Below, piece by piece: positions 1 through 9,414 of a stretch of 64,000 nucleotides of DNA. Every line of letters starts with the position of its first letter. Position 1 is the stretch's first letter. The stretch comes from JAXMBX01 sp046349635 (GTDB lineage: Bacteria > Planctomycetota > Planctomycetia > Planctomycetales > Planctomycetaceae). A model generated the notes under the pieces. That model saw nothing but the letters and a program-made list of their open reading frames with translations. It was not told the DNA's origin and searched no databases. The stretch is from NCBI GenBank assembly GCA_046349635.1, contig JAXMBX010000024.1, positions 11,873 through 75,872 of the forward strand, read 5' to 3'. The position numbers and the translations under genes are program-made.

Positions 1-979
1 AGGCGACGCCATTGATGGTGGTTGCTCCGGTAGAAACGGCCTCTCCTTCGAGCGGGGCGAAGATCACGCTCTTGATGCGCATGTTCCAGTTCGGCTCGCT
101 ATTGGCGAGTGTGGAGGTGAAGTGCGATCCCGGCTTCAAGGCTTTGAGGGGGGTGCGATAGCGGCCTTCATGATTGTAATTCGTGGACTCTCCGGCTTCG
201 AAGCGGAGGGCACTGACCCACTTGACGTTCATCGTGGCGTAATACCCGGGAGTGATCAGGCGGACTGGCCCGCCGTGCGTCCTGGGAATCGGTTCGCCGT
301 TCATCTGCAGCGCGAGGATGGATTTCTCCAGCACGTCCGTGAGGGGGAGGCTGTGTTCGAAGTCCGCGGCGCCAGCCATCGGGGGAGTATCTTTTCCCTC
401 GGCGGTCAGATATTTCGCTTCCGGTTTGAGTTTGATACCGGCAGCGGCGAGTACATCTTTCAGCAGCGGTCCGGAGTGCTTCACGTTTCCCATGGCGCCA
501 TGCTGCCAGGGGACTCCTTCGGCCTTCACCGCTTTCGCGAAACGGGATCGGCTGTTGCCGGAACACTGCAGGACCAGTTCGATCTCACGCTGGGGGAGCT
601 TTTGCAAATCTTCAATCGAAACAGGCTTCGCTCCCTCGACCAGACCCTTGACCTCAATCGTCCAGTGGTCGGGAGTCGCGGGTTCCGTGGTGAGCGTTCC
701 GGGCAGAAGCTGGTTGTTCCGGACGAACAGGATCTCCTTGGGCGTGACGGCATGCTCGCGCAGCAGTGTCAGCGGCGTTTCAATCTCACCCGTCTTGGCG
801 CTATGCACGATCAGGCGGGAATCTTTTCCAGTGATGAATTGGTCCGCTTTGGGGAGGGGTTTTGCATCGGCTCCCCACAACGAAGTCTCGCGCCAGGATG
901 ATCCGGCGAAAGCGAGCGACCCGAGGGCGAGAAAGGCGCGACGATTGAGGGGAAATCCGGAGGGGGGGATGTGGGGCAT
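1..979 (-). CDS. Sulfite-oxidase-like molybdopterin-dependent oxidoreductase, Tat-exported (partial, 3' end outside window)
   Basis: The protein reads leftward from an ATG at 979 and runs off the window, giving about 326 residues. It opens with a twin-arginine leader (LNRRAFLALGS, residues 11-21) and a short hydrophobic stretch, so export of a folded cofactor enzyme is likely. The molybdopterin domain of the sulfite oxidase/SoxC/YedY superfamily is recognisable from the conserved Mo-ligand cysteine in VLQCSGNSRSR (about C139) and the later HGGPVRL and VKWVSAL segments. The family oxidises sulfite or reduces S-oxides in the periplasm; the substrate here is unknown. A terminator separates it from the gene upstream, so it is probably transcribed alone. 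Confidence 0.85.
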   Translation of the reverse strand, partial: MPHIPPSGFPLNRRAFLALGSLAFAGSSWRETSLWGADAKPLPKADQFITGKDSRLIVHSAKTGEIETPLTLLREHAVTPKEILFVRNNQLLPGTLTTEPATPDHWTIEVKGLVEGAKPVSIEDLQKLPQREIELVLQCSGNSRSRFAKAVKAEGVPWQHGAMGNVKHSGPLLKDVLAAAGIKLKPEAKYLTAEGKDTPPMAGAADFEHSLPLTDVLEKSILALQMNGEPIPRTHGGPVRLITPGYYATMNVKWVSALRFEAGESTNYNHEGRYRTPLKALKPGSHFTSTLANSEPNWNMRIKSVIFAPLEGEAVSTGATTINGVA

Positions 980-994
980 GGGGGAGCGCTCCCG

Positions 995-1027
995 AAAAAA
1001 AGACCCGGAGTTCAGGGAACCCCGGGT
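995..1027 (-). terminator. Rho-independent terminator after the Pro/Val-rich secreted protein gene
   Basis: Read on the minus strand, an 11-base arm (1027-1017) pairs with 1013-1003 with a single mismatch around a three-base loop, and is followed by CTTTTTTT (1002-995). It lies between the stop of the secreted-protein gene at 1058 and the ATG at 979. Confidence 0.75.
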
Positions 1028-1057
1028 GTGTGTGTCACGTAAAACTCAGCAGCCGGG

Positions 1058-1483
1058 TTACCACTGGTAGCCGCGGTAATGCACGCCGTTCCAGCCGACG
1101 CGGGTGTGCTGAAAAGAAGTTCCATAGGGGCCGGCCGTGGCGACTCGTTCATTCCACTGGCCGAACAGGCCGTAGTTTCCTTTTTGGCGATAGTACGCCG
1201 GAGCGACCACGGCCGGAGCCACGACGGGTGCCGGTGCGTAGAAGGTGGACTGCATGATGGGGGCGGGGGTGACCACGATGGGCTGCGGGCTGATCACGAC
1301 CGGGGGAGCCACCATCACCGGGGCTGCATAGACCGGAGTCGGCAGGGGAGTGGGGGCCAGCACGACCGGCGCCACGACGGGGCGGTAGACAAAGTACCCC
1401 TGGGCCTGACATCGAGCCGCAGTCCCTGCGAAGACAAATGACATCACCGCACAGGACAAGATCCATTTCGTCGAGGTTGTCAT
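1058..1483 (-). CDS. Small secreted Pro/Val/Ala-rich protein
   Basis: About 141 residues from the ATG at 1483, preceded by AAAGGA about ten bases upstream; a longer in-frame start at 1519 lacks this. Residues 1-28 form a typical signal peptide (basic start, WILSCAVMSFVFAG, AxA-like cleavage region). The mature part is dominated by repeats of P-V-V, A-P-V and P-T-P, then ends in a Tyr/Gly/Trp-rich tail (YGLFGQWNERV, HYRGYQW). There are no catalytic motifs. Such low-complexity exported proteins are frequent in planctomycetes; a cell-envelope or surface role is a guess. A terminator follows directly. Confidence 0.7.
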   Translation of the reverse strand: MTTSTKWILSCAVMSFVFAGTAARCQAQGYFVYRPVVAPVVLAPTPLPTPVYAAPVMVAPPVVISPQPIVVTPAPIMQSTFYAPAPVVAPAVVAPAYYRQKGNYGLFGQWNERVATAGPYGTSFQHTRVGWNGVHYRGYQW

Positions 1484-1615
1484 CTCAAAATTCCTTTCTG
1501 GGCACATCCGCTGGCCCACATGTGAACCTGTGTCGATTTTACCGCGAGGGCAAATTGATCGACAAGCAACCGGCTTCGAATCGGAGGCGGACGAAACATT
1601 CCGGGAATGTCGGCT

Positions 1616-2722
1616 TTACTGCAGTTTCCCCTGGGGAACCATGGGCCAGATCACTTCCAGCCGGTCATCGCGGAAACCATAAAACCGGTCGTGCAGGGTG
1701 GTTGTGAGATCCCCATAACCGACGATCATTTCCACCTTGTCCCCGATTTTCAGGTCGCGGGATTTCGGTCCGAGCGTGATTTCGCAATGTTCCGCGCTCA
1801 TCCGCTGAACCTTCGCGTCTTCATACCCTTTCACCAGCGGGAGGTGAATTTCCGGGTTGAAGCCGAGCGATTTCCGTCCGCAATCGAGGACCGCCTTATC
1901 GATCAGCGGACGGCTGACGACGGTTGCCAGGACGGTCAGGGCATAATCCAGATCTTTGACCTGGCAGGTCTCTTTGTAGAACGGGTCCATGAAGATCCCA
2001 CCGCCGGCCTGCAGTTCCGTGACGCCGGGGCACTCCGCCGCGATCTGGAATGACCCCGTCCCCCCCGCGCTGACGATGTCGCAGGCAATTCCCGCGCGGT
2101 CGAGGAGGTCCGTGGCGTGGTTGAGAATCGCGATGCTTTCAAAAATCTTGTTCCGTTTTTCTTCCTGGTTCGCGATGGTGAGCAGATGCCCCTCATACCC
2201 CATGATTCCCGCGAACTGTACCCCCTTGAGTTGCGAGATCCCCTGGGCCAGATCGACGACCGGTTTTCCCGGGGGGACACCGACCCGGTTCAGGCCGATG
2301 TCGACTTCAATGATGACGCGAACCGTCACTCCCCGTTCCCGACAGAGGGCGGCGAGAGGTTCCACTTGCGCATAGTGATCGCAGGCGACAATGGGGTCGC
2401 ACTGATGCGCGAGCGCGACCAGCCGTTCAATTTTGTGAGCGCCGACGACCATGTTGGCGATGAGGATGTCTCGCACTCCGCCAGCGGCGAGGACTTCCGC
2501 TTCGGAGACCTTGGCGCAGGTGACGCCGATGGCCCCTTCCTGGAGTTGCCGCTGGGCAATCGCCGGGATCTTGTGGCACTTGGCGTGGGGCCGCCAGAAG
2601 ACCCCATGTTCCTGACAGAACTCCGCCATCTTGCGGATATTCGACTCCATGACCGGGAGATCGATGCAGAGAATCGGCGTGTCGAGGGACTTTTTTTCCA
2701 GACCGACGAGCATGTGCGACAT
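1616..2722 (-). CDS. PLP-dependent D-threonine aldolase / D-serine dehydratase-like enzyme (alanine-racemase fold)
   Basis: 368 residues with GGAG about nine bases before the ATG. The N-terminal PLP barrel is shown by RPHAKCHK (residues 44-51), where the first lysine is the expected Schiff-base residue, and by SAGGTGSF, which would hold the phosphate. The C-terminal beta domain ends in GYGDLTTTLHDRFYG. In characterised members the equivalent place carries a His-x-Asp or His-x-Cys metal pair; here it reads Tyr-Gly-Asp, so metal binding may be altered. The family cleaves D-beta-hydroxy amino acids or dehydrates D-serine. It follows the beta-propeller gene by 67 bases and is probably co-transcribed with it. 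Confidence 0.85.
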   Translation of the reverse strand: MSHMLVGLEKKSLDTPILCIDLPVMESNIRKMAEFCQEHGVFWRPHAKCHKIPAIAQRQLQEGAIGVTCAKVSEAEVLAAGGVRDILIANMVVGAHKIERLVALAHQCDPIVACDHYAQVEPLAALCRERGVTVRVIIEVDIGLNRVGVPPGKPVVDLAQGISQLKGVQFAGIMGYEGHLLTIANQEEKRNKIFESIAILNHATDLLDRAGIACDIVSAGGTGSFQIAAECPGVTELQAGGGIFMDPFYKETCQVKDLDYALTVLATVVSRPLIDKAVLDCGRKSLGFNPEIHLPLVKGYEDAKVQRMSAEHCEITLGPKSRDLKIGDKVEMIVGYGDLTTTLHDRFYGFRDDRLEVIWPMVPQGKLQ

Positions 2723-2789
2723 GTGAATTCATCTCCGGAACTGGGACACGAAACCGTTCACATCGGCGGTCAGGGAAGGGGAGAATTTG

Positions 2790-3620
2790 TTACGGCTTTG
2801 TTCCCGACAGCGACGAGACCTTTCCCGCCGGATCGACGGACAGCAGTGCGGGAAGCTGTGGATCGGCGACGATCAGGTTCGTCCCCTGGAAGGCGATTCC
2901 GAGCGGACCTTTCAGCCCCTCGGCGGCCCACTTGGCCGGTTGTCCCCCGGCGGGGATTTTCCAGATTGCCTTCCCATAGCTGTCACTGACGTAGACCGCT
3001 TTATCCGTTCCGACGGCGATCCCCTGAGGGAACTGCAACGTGCGGCCCGTGACCACCGGCGTCACTTTCCCATCGGTTGCGACTTTCACGACCTGATCTT
3101 TGCCGCGCGTTGCGACCCACAAGACCTTGTCCGCATCGAAGGCCAGGCCGAGCGGCGCTTTGACATCGGCGAACTTGACGGGGTCGCCTCCCTTGGCGGG
3201 GACTTTGTAAATTGCATGCGATTCCAGATCGGAGACGAAGATCGTGCCGTCGGCATCAATGGCGATACCGGAGGGAAGGCCAATTCCTCCCTTGGTGAGC
3301 GGGGTGAATTTGTTCTTCGCTTCCACGCGGAAGATTTCTCGCAGCGCGGAATCCGCGGCGAGCACGCCCCCTTGCGGATCGACCGCCACGCAACGGATGG
3401 CGTTCAACGGGGTGCGGTTGCTGTCCGAGGCCCGGGCGAATTCTTCCAGCTTGCCGCCGGAGAACTTCCAGATGCCGGGGAGCTTGTTGTCGGCGATGTA
3501 GACCGCGCCGTCTTTCGCGACGGCGACGGAAATCGGATAGACCAGATCCGCAGCTCGAAGTTGCCCGGCGGTAACGCACAACAGACAGAGAATCGAAAAC
3601 ACTCGCAACAGCACGATCAC
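2790..3620 (-). CDS. Secreted NHL/SMP-30-like beta-propeller protein
   Basis: 276 residues. Residues 1-23 form a signal peptide (VLLRVFSILCLLCV, cleavage near LRAA). The rest is a series of propeller blades with the recurring pattern G-I-A-h-D-x-x-G-x-h-F/Y-V-S-D (for example PSGIAIDADGTIFVSDL and PQGIAVGTDKAVYVSDS), typical of NHL repeats or SMP-30/gluconolactonase-like propellers. There is no haem motif and no clear catalytic residue, so it could be a lactonase-like enzyme or a binding protein. It is first in a probable two-gene unit with the PLP enzyme downstream. Confidence 0.75.
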   Translation of the reverse strand: MIVLLRVFSILCLLCVTAGQLRAADLVYPISVAVAKDGAVYIADNKLPGIWKFSGGKLEEFARASDSNRTPLNAIRCVAVDPQGGVLAADSALREIFRVEAKNKFTPLTKGGIGLPSGIAIDADGTIFVSDLESHAIYKVPAKGGDPVKFADVKAPLGLAFDADKVLWVATRGKDQVVKVATDGKVTPVVTGRTLQFPQGIAVGTDKAVYVSDSYGKAIWKIPAGGQPAKWAAEGLKGPLGIAFQGTNLIVADPQLPALLSVDPAGKVSSLSGTKP

Positions 3621-3740
3621 GCTCCGGGGATGTGATAGACAGGAAATGGAAATCGGGAAAGACTCAAGTTAAACGGGGATAGAGGCGCTTTCCAGTCGGC
3701 AGTTCGTTTCCGATTGAGAATACGCGGAAAACTCCTGATT

Positions 3741-6278
3741 TTATGAAGTTCTCCGCCTGGGGCGGCGCTGGGCTTCCGCGGTCCAGGGGTCTTCCGGCCA
3801 GGAATGCCGTGGATAACGGGCCCGCAGTTCCTTGCGTACCTGTTGATACGTCGTATTCCAGAAACTTTGTAGGTCATTGGTGATTTGCTGCGGGCGATAA
3901 TTGGGGGCGAGGAGGTGCAGCAGGACCGGAACACGTCCCTGGGCGAGGCGGGGGGTCTCCGCGAGGCCGAATAGTTCCTGGATCCGGACCGCGAGGACGG
4001 GGGGGCGTCCTTCTTCATATTGGAGTGTGATCTGGCTGCCGCTGGGGACGGGGAGCTTTTCCGGCGCTTCCTGGTCGAGTGTCTGGCGCTGAGAATAGGT
4101 GAGCAATCCTTTGAGCCATTCGGTGACGGAGCGTTTCTGCAGATCGGCGAAGGAGCGGGCGGCGTAGCAGAAGTTCGGGAGTTGCTGGCGGAGGAATTCA
4201 TCGTCGAATGCCGGGAATGAAAGTTCCGGACGCCATTCTCGCAGGGAGCGGACCCGCGCCAGGAAGTTTTTGATCTCGGGTTTTTCCCAGTTGAGCGCTT
4301 CGGCCCGCAGATCCCAGGCTGCGGCGGCAAGTGTTTCTGCGGTCCGTTCGTCCTCCGGAACCGGAGCGGGGGTCTCATCGAGGATGAGGTCGAGATATAA
4401 CGTCCGCTTGCGGGCGATGATTTTGCGCGATGCGGCGTCAAATTCCAGATGCTGTTCCGTGGAGATGAGTTTTTGCGGGAGCCAGGCGCGCTCGATCCTG
4501 GAGGCCTGCCGGACGACGGCTTCTCCCGTTCCCGCGTCCACTTCCAGGCAGACGAACAAGTCCCCTTCCAGGACGGCGCTTTGCGGGGCGAGTTCCACTC
4601 CTTTTCCGCCGACCATGATTCCCTTGCGACCGAGCGGTTGTCGACGGAGGGCGACGCGGTCCGGAAAGGCGGCGAGGATTCCTTTCATCAACGCGACTTC
4701 TGGAGACGGAGAACCGAACGAGCCGTTTCGGAACAGGGTTTTGAGGCTCTTGTGCAGGTGTTGCTGGGCGCGCTGAATCTGTCGGGCAGCTCCAGGCTGA
4801 ATGGTGCCCCACGGAGTCTCGCGGCGATGGCGGTGCAGAAATTCCTGCACCGCATGAATGCGGTCGAGGAGATCGGAATCGGAGCGGCGAGTCTCGGGGC
4901 GGTTCCAGGGGGTTGGCTTGCGCGAGAACGGTTCGCGCTCCTCCAGCAAGGCGGCTCCCCACGTCGCGAGTTCGGGATCTCCCGCCTCTGCCGCTTCGAT
5001 CAACAGCCGCGCCAGGCGAGGATGAACGGGGAGTTTCGCCATGCGTTCCCCCAATGGTGTGAGCGCACCGGTTTCGACGGCTCCCAGGCGGGTGAGGAGT
5101 TCCAGTCCTTGCTGGATGGCGGAGGAGGGGGGAGCTTCATACCAAGGAAACGCCATCAGGTCCTGTTCTCCCCAGCAGAGGAGTTCCAAGAGGGTTCCGG
5201 TCAGGTCGACGCGTTCGATTTCGGGGGGAGTTTCGGCGGGGAGGCCACGCTCTTCGCGGGCGGTCCAGAGGCGACGGCACAGACCGGGGGCGGTTCGTCC
5301 TGCGCGGCCGGATCGTTGAGCGGCGGAGGCTTTCGAGATGCGAGAGAGTGTCAGACGGTTGAGGCCGGTCCCGGCATCGAAGTGCATGATTCGCGCGAGG
5401 CCGGTGTCGATGACCGCCGTGACCCCTTCAATCGTGACGGAGGTTTCCGCGACGTTGGTGGCGAGGATGACCTTGCGGCGGGAGCCGGGGAGGAGGACCG
5501 CGTGTTGTTCTTCCGGGGAGAGATCCCCGGAGAGTCCGTACAGCGCGATGTTGTGAGCCGAGGCCCATTCTTCCAGATCGGATCGAACGCGACGGATCTC
5601 TCCCGTCCCGGGAAGAAAGACCAGCAGGTCTCCCGTGGCCTGGGAGGTTACTTCTTTGACGGCGACGACTGCGCGTTCCAGAACGGAGAGTTTGTCCGCA
5701 GCCGGCCAATGCCGGATCTCGACCGGAAAGAGACGACCTTCACTCCGAACGACGGGGACATTTCCCAGAAACGGGGCGATCTTTTCCGGGACGAGTGTCG
5801 CCGACATGACGATCAGTTTGAGATCGGGGCGGACGGTCTGCTGCACCCGGCGGGCCATGGCCAGGCTGAGATCCGTTTCCAGGCTCCGCTCGTGAAACTC
5901 GTCAAAGAGGATCACGGAGACATCTTCCAGAAAGGGATCCTGCTGCATGCGGCGGACGAGAATCCCTTCGGTCAAAACCTCGATGCGGGTGTCTGGTCCG
6001 ATCTGGCGGTCGAAGCGGACCTGATAGCCGATCGTCTGGCCGATTTTTTCTCCCCGCTCCTCGGCCATGCGATAGGCCGCGGCGCGGGCCGCGAGGCGGC
6101 GGGGTTCCAGCAGCAGGATTTTTCCAGTGCCGCTGAGTTCGGCAGGTAGGAGAGCCGGTGGAACGCGGGTTGTTTTTCCTGCGCCGGTGGGGGCCTGCAG
6201 GACGACTCCCGTCTGTTGGCGCAGGACTGCCAGCAAGTCCGGCAGCACCGCATCAATGGGGAGGGGAGTGAGTGCCAC
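3741..6278 (-). CDS. hrpB: ATP-dependent helicase HrpB
   Basis: 845 residues, the usual HrpB length. DEAH-type superfamily 2 motifs appear in order: Walker A GAGKTT (about 32-37), LLEPRRLAARAAA (Ia), DEFHERS (126-132, motif II), SATL (III), TNVAETSVTI (V) and SGRAGRTAPG (VI), followed by the HrpB-specific C-terminal region. The start is a GTG at 6278, eleven bases after the stop of the SDR gene, which suggests translational coupling. HrpB is a putative RNA helicase whose biological role is unclear even in model bacteria. Confidence 0.93.
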   Translation of the reverse strand: MALTPLPIDAVLPDLLAVLRQQTGVVLQAPTGAGKTTRVPPALLPAELSGTGKILLLEPRRLAARAAAYRMAEERGEKIGQTIGYQVRFDRQIGPDTRIEVLTEGILVRRMQQDPFLEDVSVILFDEFHERSLETDLSLAMARRVQQTVRPDLKLIVMSATLVPEKIAPFLGNVPVVRSEGRLFPVEIRHWPAADKLSVLERAVVAVKEVTSQATGDLLVFLPGTGEIRRVRSDLEEWASAHNIALYGLSGDLSPEEQHAVLLPGSRRKVILATNVAETSVTIEGVTAVIDTGLARIMHFDAGTGLNRLTLSRISKASAAQRSGRAGRTAPGLCRRLWTAREERGLPAETPPEIERVDLTGTLLELLCWGEQDLMAFPWYEAPPSSAIQQGLELLTRLGAVETGALTPLGERMAKLPVHPRLARLLIEAAEAGDPELATWGAALLEEREPFSRKPTPWNRPETRRSDSDLLDRIHAVQEFLHRHRRETPWGTIQPGAARQIQRAQQHLHKSLKTLFRNGSFGSPSPEVALMKGILAAFPDRVALRRQPLGRKGIMVGGKGVELAPQSAVLEGDLFVCLEVDAGTGEAVVRQASRIERAWLPQKLISTEQHLEFDAASRKIIARKRTLYLDLILDETPAPVPEDERTAETLAAAAWDLRAEALNWEKPEIKNFLARVRSLREWRPELSFPAFDDEFLRQQLPNFCYAARSFADLQKRSVTEWLKGLLTYSQRQTLDQEAPEKLPVPSGSQITLQYEEGRPPVLAVRIQELFGLAETPRLAQGRVPVLLHLLAPNYRPQQITNDLQSFWNTTYQQVRKELRARYPRHSWPEDPWTAEAQRRPRRRTS

Positions 6279-6289
6279 GGGAATCGAGC

Positions 6290-7060
6290 TCAGAATATCT
6301 TGGCCATTGTGCCGCCGTCGACGACGATGACGGTTCCCGTGATGTAGCTTCCCGCATCGCTGGCGAGCAGCAGGGCAGGACCGGCCAGTTCAGCAGGGTC
6401 TCCCCAACGGCCGAGGGCGGTTTTCTCCGCGAAGACTTTTTTCTCCGCTTCGGAGAGGACGCTTCCGGGGAGATCGGTGAGGAACGGTCCGGGGGCGATG
6501 CAGTTCACGGTGATGTTGTCATCTCCCAAGTCGAGGGCGCTGGCGCGGGCGAGACCCAGGAGGGCGGACTTGGTGGCCGAGTAGGAATTCCGGGCCCCCT
6601 TCGAGCCGAGTCCCATGATCGAGGAGATATGGATGATCCGCCCCCACTTCCGCTCCTTCATTTGCGGAACGAGGGCCCGGGTCAACGCCATGCAGCTCGT
6701 CAGGTTCAACTCGACGATGTTGTCCCAGGACTCATCGGTGATCTTGTCGATCGGCTGGGGGTTGTTGCTTCCGGCGTTGTTGATCAGGATGTCGACCCGC
6801 CCCATTTCCTTGAGGGCGAAATCGGCGAGGGCTTTGACGTCATCGCGGTTCGTCATGTCGGCAACGCGGTATGCCCCTTTGACCTTTAATCCGGCGGTGA
6901 TCTCTTTCAAAGCGGATTGCAGTTCCGCTTCGTGCCGGCTGCTGATGACGATATTTGCTCCCGCTTCCGCCAGGCCCCGGGCCATTGCTTTCCCCAGTCC
7001 TTTGCTCCCTCCCGTGACGAGGGCTGTTTTTCCGGTGAGGTCAAATTTCTGGCTCAGCAT
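6290..7060 (-). CDS. Short-chain dehydrogenase/reductase (SDR), gluconate 5-dehydrogenase-like
   Basis: 256 residues with GGAG upstream of the ATG. It is a classical SDR: the NAD(P)-binding TGGSKGLG motif (residues 16-23), NNAGS (94-98) and a catalytic Ser147/Tyr160/Lys164 set in HISSIMG...YSATKSA. The C-terminal ITGTVIVVDGG is also typical. The overall pattern is closest to gluconate 5-dehydrogenase/3-oxoacyl-ACP-reductase-like members, but the substrate cannot be assigned from sequence. It is upstream of hrpB in a tight two-gene unit; no functional link is apparent. Confidence 0.88.
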   Translation of the reverse strand: MLSQKFDLTGKTALVTGGSKGLGKAMARGLAEAGANIVISSRHEAELQSALKEITAGLKVKGAYRVADMTNRDDVKALADFALKEMGRVDILINNAGSNNPQPIDKITDESWDNIVELNLTSCMALTRALVPQMKERKWGRIIHISSIMGLGSKGARNSYSATKSALLGLARASALDLGDDNITVNCIAPGPFLTDLPGSVLSEAEKKVFAEKTALGRWGDPAELAGPALLLASDAGSYITGTVIVVDGGTMAKIF

Positions 7061-7131
7061 AGCGGGTGTCTCCTGGGGGCGGTCCTGATTCTGCGTGAAG
7101 AAGTCTGTGGAAAAACAATCTTATCGGCGGG

Positions 7132-7587
7132 TTATTTCTTTGTCTCGGCAGTCGTCTTGGAAGGTTCCGCAGGCTTGGCGGGGGCGTCGGTTTTCGGTGG
7201 AGCAGGTTCGGACGGTTTCGCGGCGGGATCCGGTTTTTGCGTCCCCTTCAACCCCCGCAACTTTTCGAACTCCTGCTCGATCAGTTTCGGATCCGCCTTG
7301 GCGCGGCGGATGATTTCGGCGCATTCGGGACAGGCGGTGATCGGATATTCGTGCGGTCGTGCATAGTGAAAGATCCTCACCTGCGTGTCCATCATCACTC
7401 CCATCGTCTGGTTCTGGCGGGCGATGAGGTCGTCGATCTCCGCGATGTTCTGTTCCCAGCTTTCCTTCTCTTTCTTGATCTCAGCGCCCTGTTGAGACAT
7501 CCCCACTGCCTGTTGATACAGAATCCCGCCACCGAAGGAGGCGGCAGCCACCAGCACAAACGCCAGAGCGAGTCCAAAGTGTTTCAT
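7132..7587 (-). CDS. Small membrane-anchored or secreted protein with Pro/Lys/Ala-rich tail
   Basis: 151 residues if started at the ATG at 7587, where the hydrophobic FGLALAFVLVAAASFGGGILY begins almost at once; an alternative start at 7653 would overlap the ligand ligase gene and put the hydrophobic stretch internally. After the anchor there is a helical, possibly coiled-coil region (EIKKEKESWEQNIAEIDDL), a short CPEC segment near the middle, and a low-complexity tail of K/P/A/E. No family recognised. It lies 52 bases after the PaaK-like gene on the same strand. Confidence 0.65.
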   Translation of the reverse strand: MKHFGLALAFVLVAAASFGGGILYQQAVGMSQQGAEIKKEKESWEQNIAEIDDLIARQNQTMGVMMDTQVRIFHYARPHEYPITACPECAEIIRRAKADPKLIEQEFEKLRGLKGTQKPDPAAKPSEPAPPKTDAPAKPAEPSKTTAETKK

Positions 7588-7639
7588 CTGCAATCTTTCT
7601 CTATGTGTCAGAATGTTGGGGGTGTCTGTGTGTTGGAGA

Positions 7640-8950
7640 TTATTCTTCGACAATTCGCTGGAACCGTTTCCCCTTCATTTCGAACCGGGGGAGGGTTTCC
7701 GGGGGAACTGCTTCCACGTCGACCTGAAAATTCAATCGATCCTTGATGCGATGGGCAATCTGCTGAGTCAGATCCGCGGAGCCCGATTCCCAGCGCGCCG
7801 GATTCGGTTCCACCTCAATCTTGAGGTGCGTCATCGCCTTGCGGATCGTCACCTGGATCCGGAATTCGACCACGTCGGCGAATTCGCGGAGCAATTCTTC
7901 CAGAGCCGCAGGATACACATTATTACCACGGACAGTGATCATCTGGTCGGTTCGCCCCAGAATTCCTCCCGTGAGGCGCAGCAGGTGATAACCGGCAGCG
8001 TCGGGGACGTATTCTCCCCGCACGAGATCGCCGGTCCGATAACGGATCAACGGATTGTCGATCCGTCCCAGATTGGTGATCACCAGTTCGCCCGTTTCAC
8101 CGGGGGAGACCGGTTGGAGTGTCTGCGGATCGATCACTTCGGCGAGGCATTCCGATTCGAGGACGTACAAATGGCCGGGGTCTTCGACCACTTCCGTGGC
8201 GAGGGGACCGATCTCCGTCATCCCCCAGTGGTCGAAGACCCGCGCCCCCCAGGCCTGTTCCATCCGGCTGCGAGTGGTGGAGAGACAGCCTCCCGGTTCT
8301 CCCGCCACGATCAGGGAGCGGACGGGTCCATTCGCCAGATCCAGCCCTTCCGCCGCGGCGACTTCCGCCATTCGGAGGGCATAGGTCGGCGTGCAGCAGA
8401 TCACCGTCAACTGATAATCGAAGATCAGCTTCAATCGCGCGGAGGTACTGAGTCCTCCGCCGGCCACGCAGAGACGACCGAGCCGTTGGGCGCCTTCAAA
8501 CGCGGCCCAGAAGCTCAGGAAAGGCCCGAAGGAAAACGGAAAGCCGAGTCGATCGGTCGGTTGCAGGCCGGCCATCCGGAAATTCTGCTCCCAGCAATTC
8601 AGGATCCACTCCCAGTTGCGGGAGGTATCGAGCCAGGCGAGGGGGCGTCCGGTTGTCCCTGACGTCTGATGCAGACGGAGACATTGCTCGGGAGGAGTTC
8701 CAACAGCCGAACCATACGGGGGATGGGCCGCCTGATCTGCGACGAGTTCGTGTTTCGTCGTGAGGGGAATCCGGGAGAGATCGGAGGGAGAACGGATCTC
8801 CGAAGGCTTGACCCCCGCCTGGGCCAGTTTCTCCCGCCAGAAACCGGGACGGTCGAGATTCGTTTCCAGCAGAACCTGCAGATGCCGGAATTGTCTGTCG
8901 AGCAGCGCGGAGCGGGGAAGTCGTTCCGGACAGGTGGTGTGGGATGTCAT
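7640..8950 (-). CDS. Phenylacetate-CoA ligase-like (PaaK-family) AMP-forming enzyme
   Basis: 436 residues, matching PaaK/CapK-type adenylate-forming enzymes. Visible motifs are the P-loop HQTSGTTGRP (about 93-102), the WGMTEIGP segment binding the adenylate, YRTGDL, and the hinge and C-terminal domain RTDQMITVRGNNVYP. The last motif is characteristic of phenylacetate-CoA ligases and relatives. These enzymes activate an aryl or acyl carboxylate to a CoA thioester. No other aromatic catabolism genes are nearby, so the substrate is open. Confidence 0.85.
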   Translation of the reverse strand: MTSHTTCPERLPRSALLDRQFRHLQVLLETNLDRPGFWREKLAQAGVKPSEIRSPSDLSRIPLTTKHELVADQAAHPPYGSAVGTPPEQCLRLHQTSGTTGRPLAWLDTSRNWEWILNCWEQNFRMAGLQPTDRLGFPFSFGPFLSFWAAFEGAQRLGRLCVAGGGLSTSARLKLIFDYQLTVICCTPTYALRMAEVAAAEGLDLANGPVRSLIVAGEPGGCLSTTRSRMEQAWGARVFDHWGMTEIGPLATEVVEDPGHLYVLESECLAEVIDPQTLQPVSPGETGELVITNLGRIDNPLIRYRTGDLVRGEYVPDAAGYHLLRLTGGILGRTDQMITVRGNNVYPAALEELLREFADVVEFRIQVTIRKAMTHLKIEVEPNPARWESGSADLTQQIAHRIKDRLNFQVDVEAVPPETLPRFEMKGKRFQRIVEE

Positions 8951-9414
8951 CGATCTGCGATCAGTTTCAAAAGAAGTCGGTTTCGCGCCGCGAGGTCTCC
9001 TTCATCGTATTGGGGAATGGGAGGGTGAGCCAGTCTGCCGGGGGAGTGGGAGGGGCAGGGGGTTCGGCAGCTATTTTCCTGCGAAATTTGCGGAGAAAAA
9101 TGCCTCAGAATGCTCCTCAAGTCATTCGAAAAAAGGGTCGATTCTGAGGTGTGAGACGCGTTTGCGGACGGAGTCTCTTCTGGAGGTCGAGGAATCGTCG
9201 AACTCCATGAGGGGTTTCGCTTTGCGAACGGTGCGCGAATTTCTCTGCCGTTCGTCTGATGGAGACGGAGAAGAAATCGAACGGCAGAAGTTGCCGATCA
9301 GCCTGCCTTGCAAGGATGCGAGAGCCGACTGAGAAGATCAAGACGGCAACGTTTTCGGCGCAGGTAGTATGGAGCGCTCGTGCCCTCGGGCACTGACACC
9401 AGGGAAGGAACTGC
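8951..9414. other. Divergent intergenic region with hairpins, no gene seen
   Basis: About 460 bases between the leftward PaaK-like gene and the rightward hypothetical gene at 9415. Two dyads are visible: an 11-base stem (9244-9254 with 9278-9288, 23-base loop) and GTGCCC-TC-GGGCAC shortly before the start at 9415. Promoters for both genes should lie here but I cannot pick convincing hexamers. The open frames here have no family signature. Confidence 0.4.

Noticed and set aside
4449..6149. 566-codon plus-strand frame
   Set aside because: Antisense to hrpB with Gly/Arg/Glu-rich composition and no family signature.
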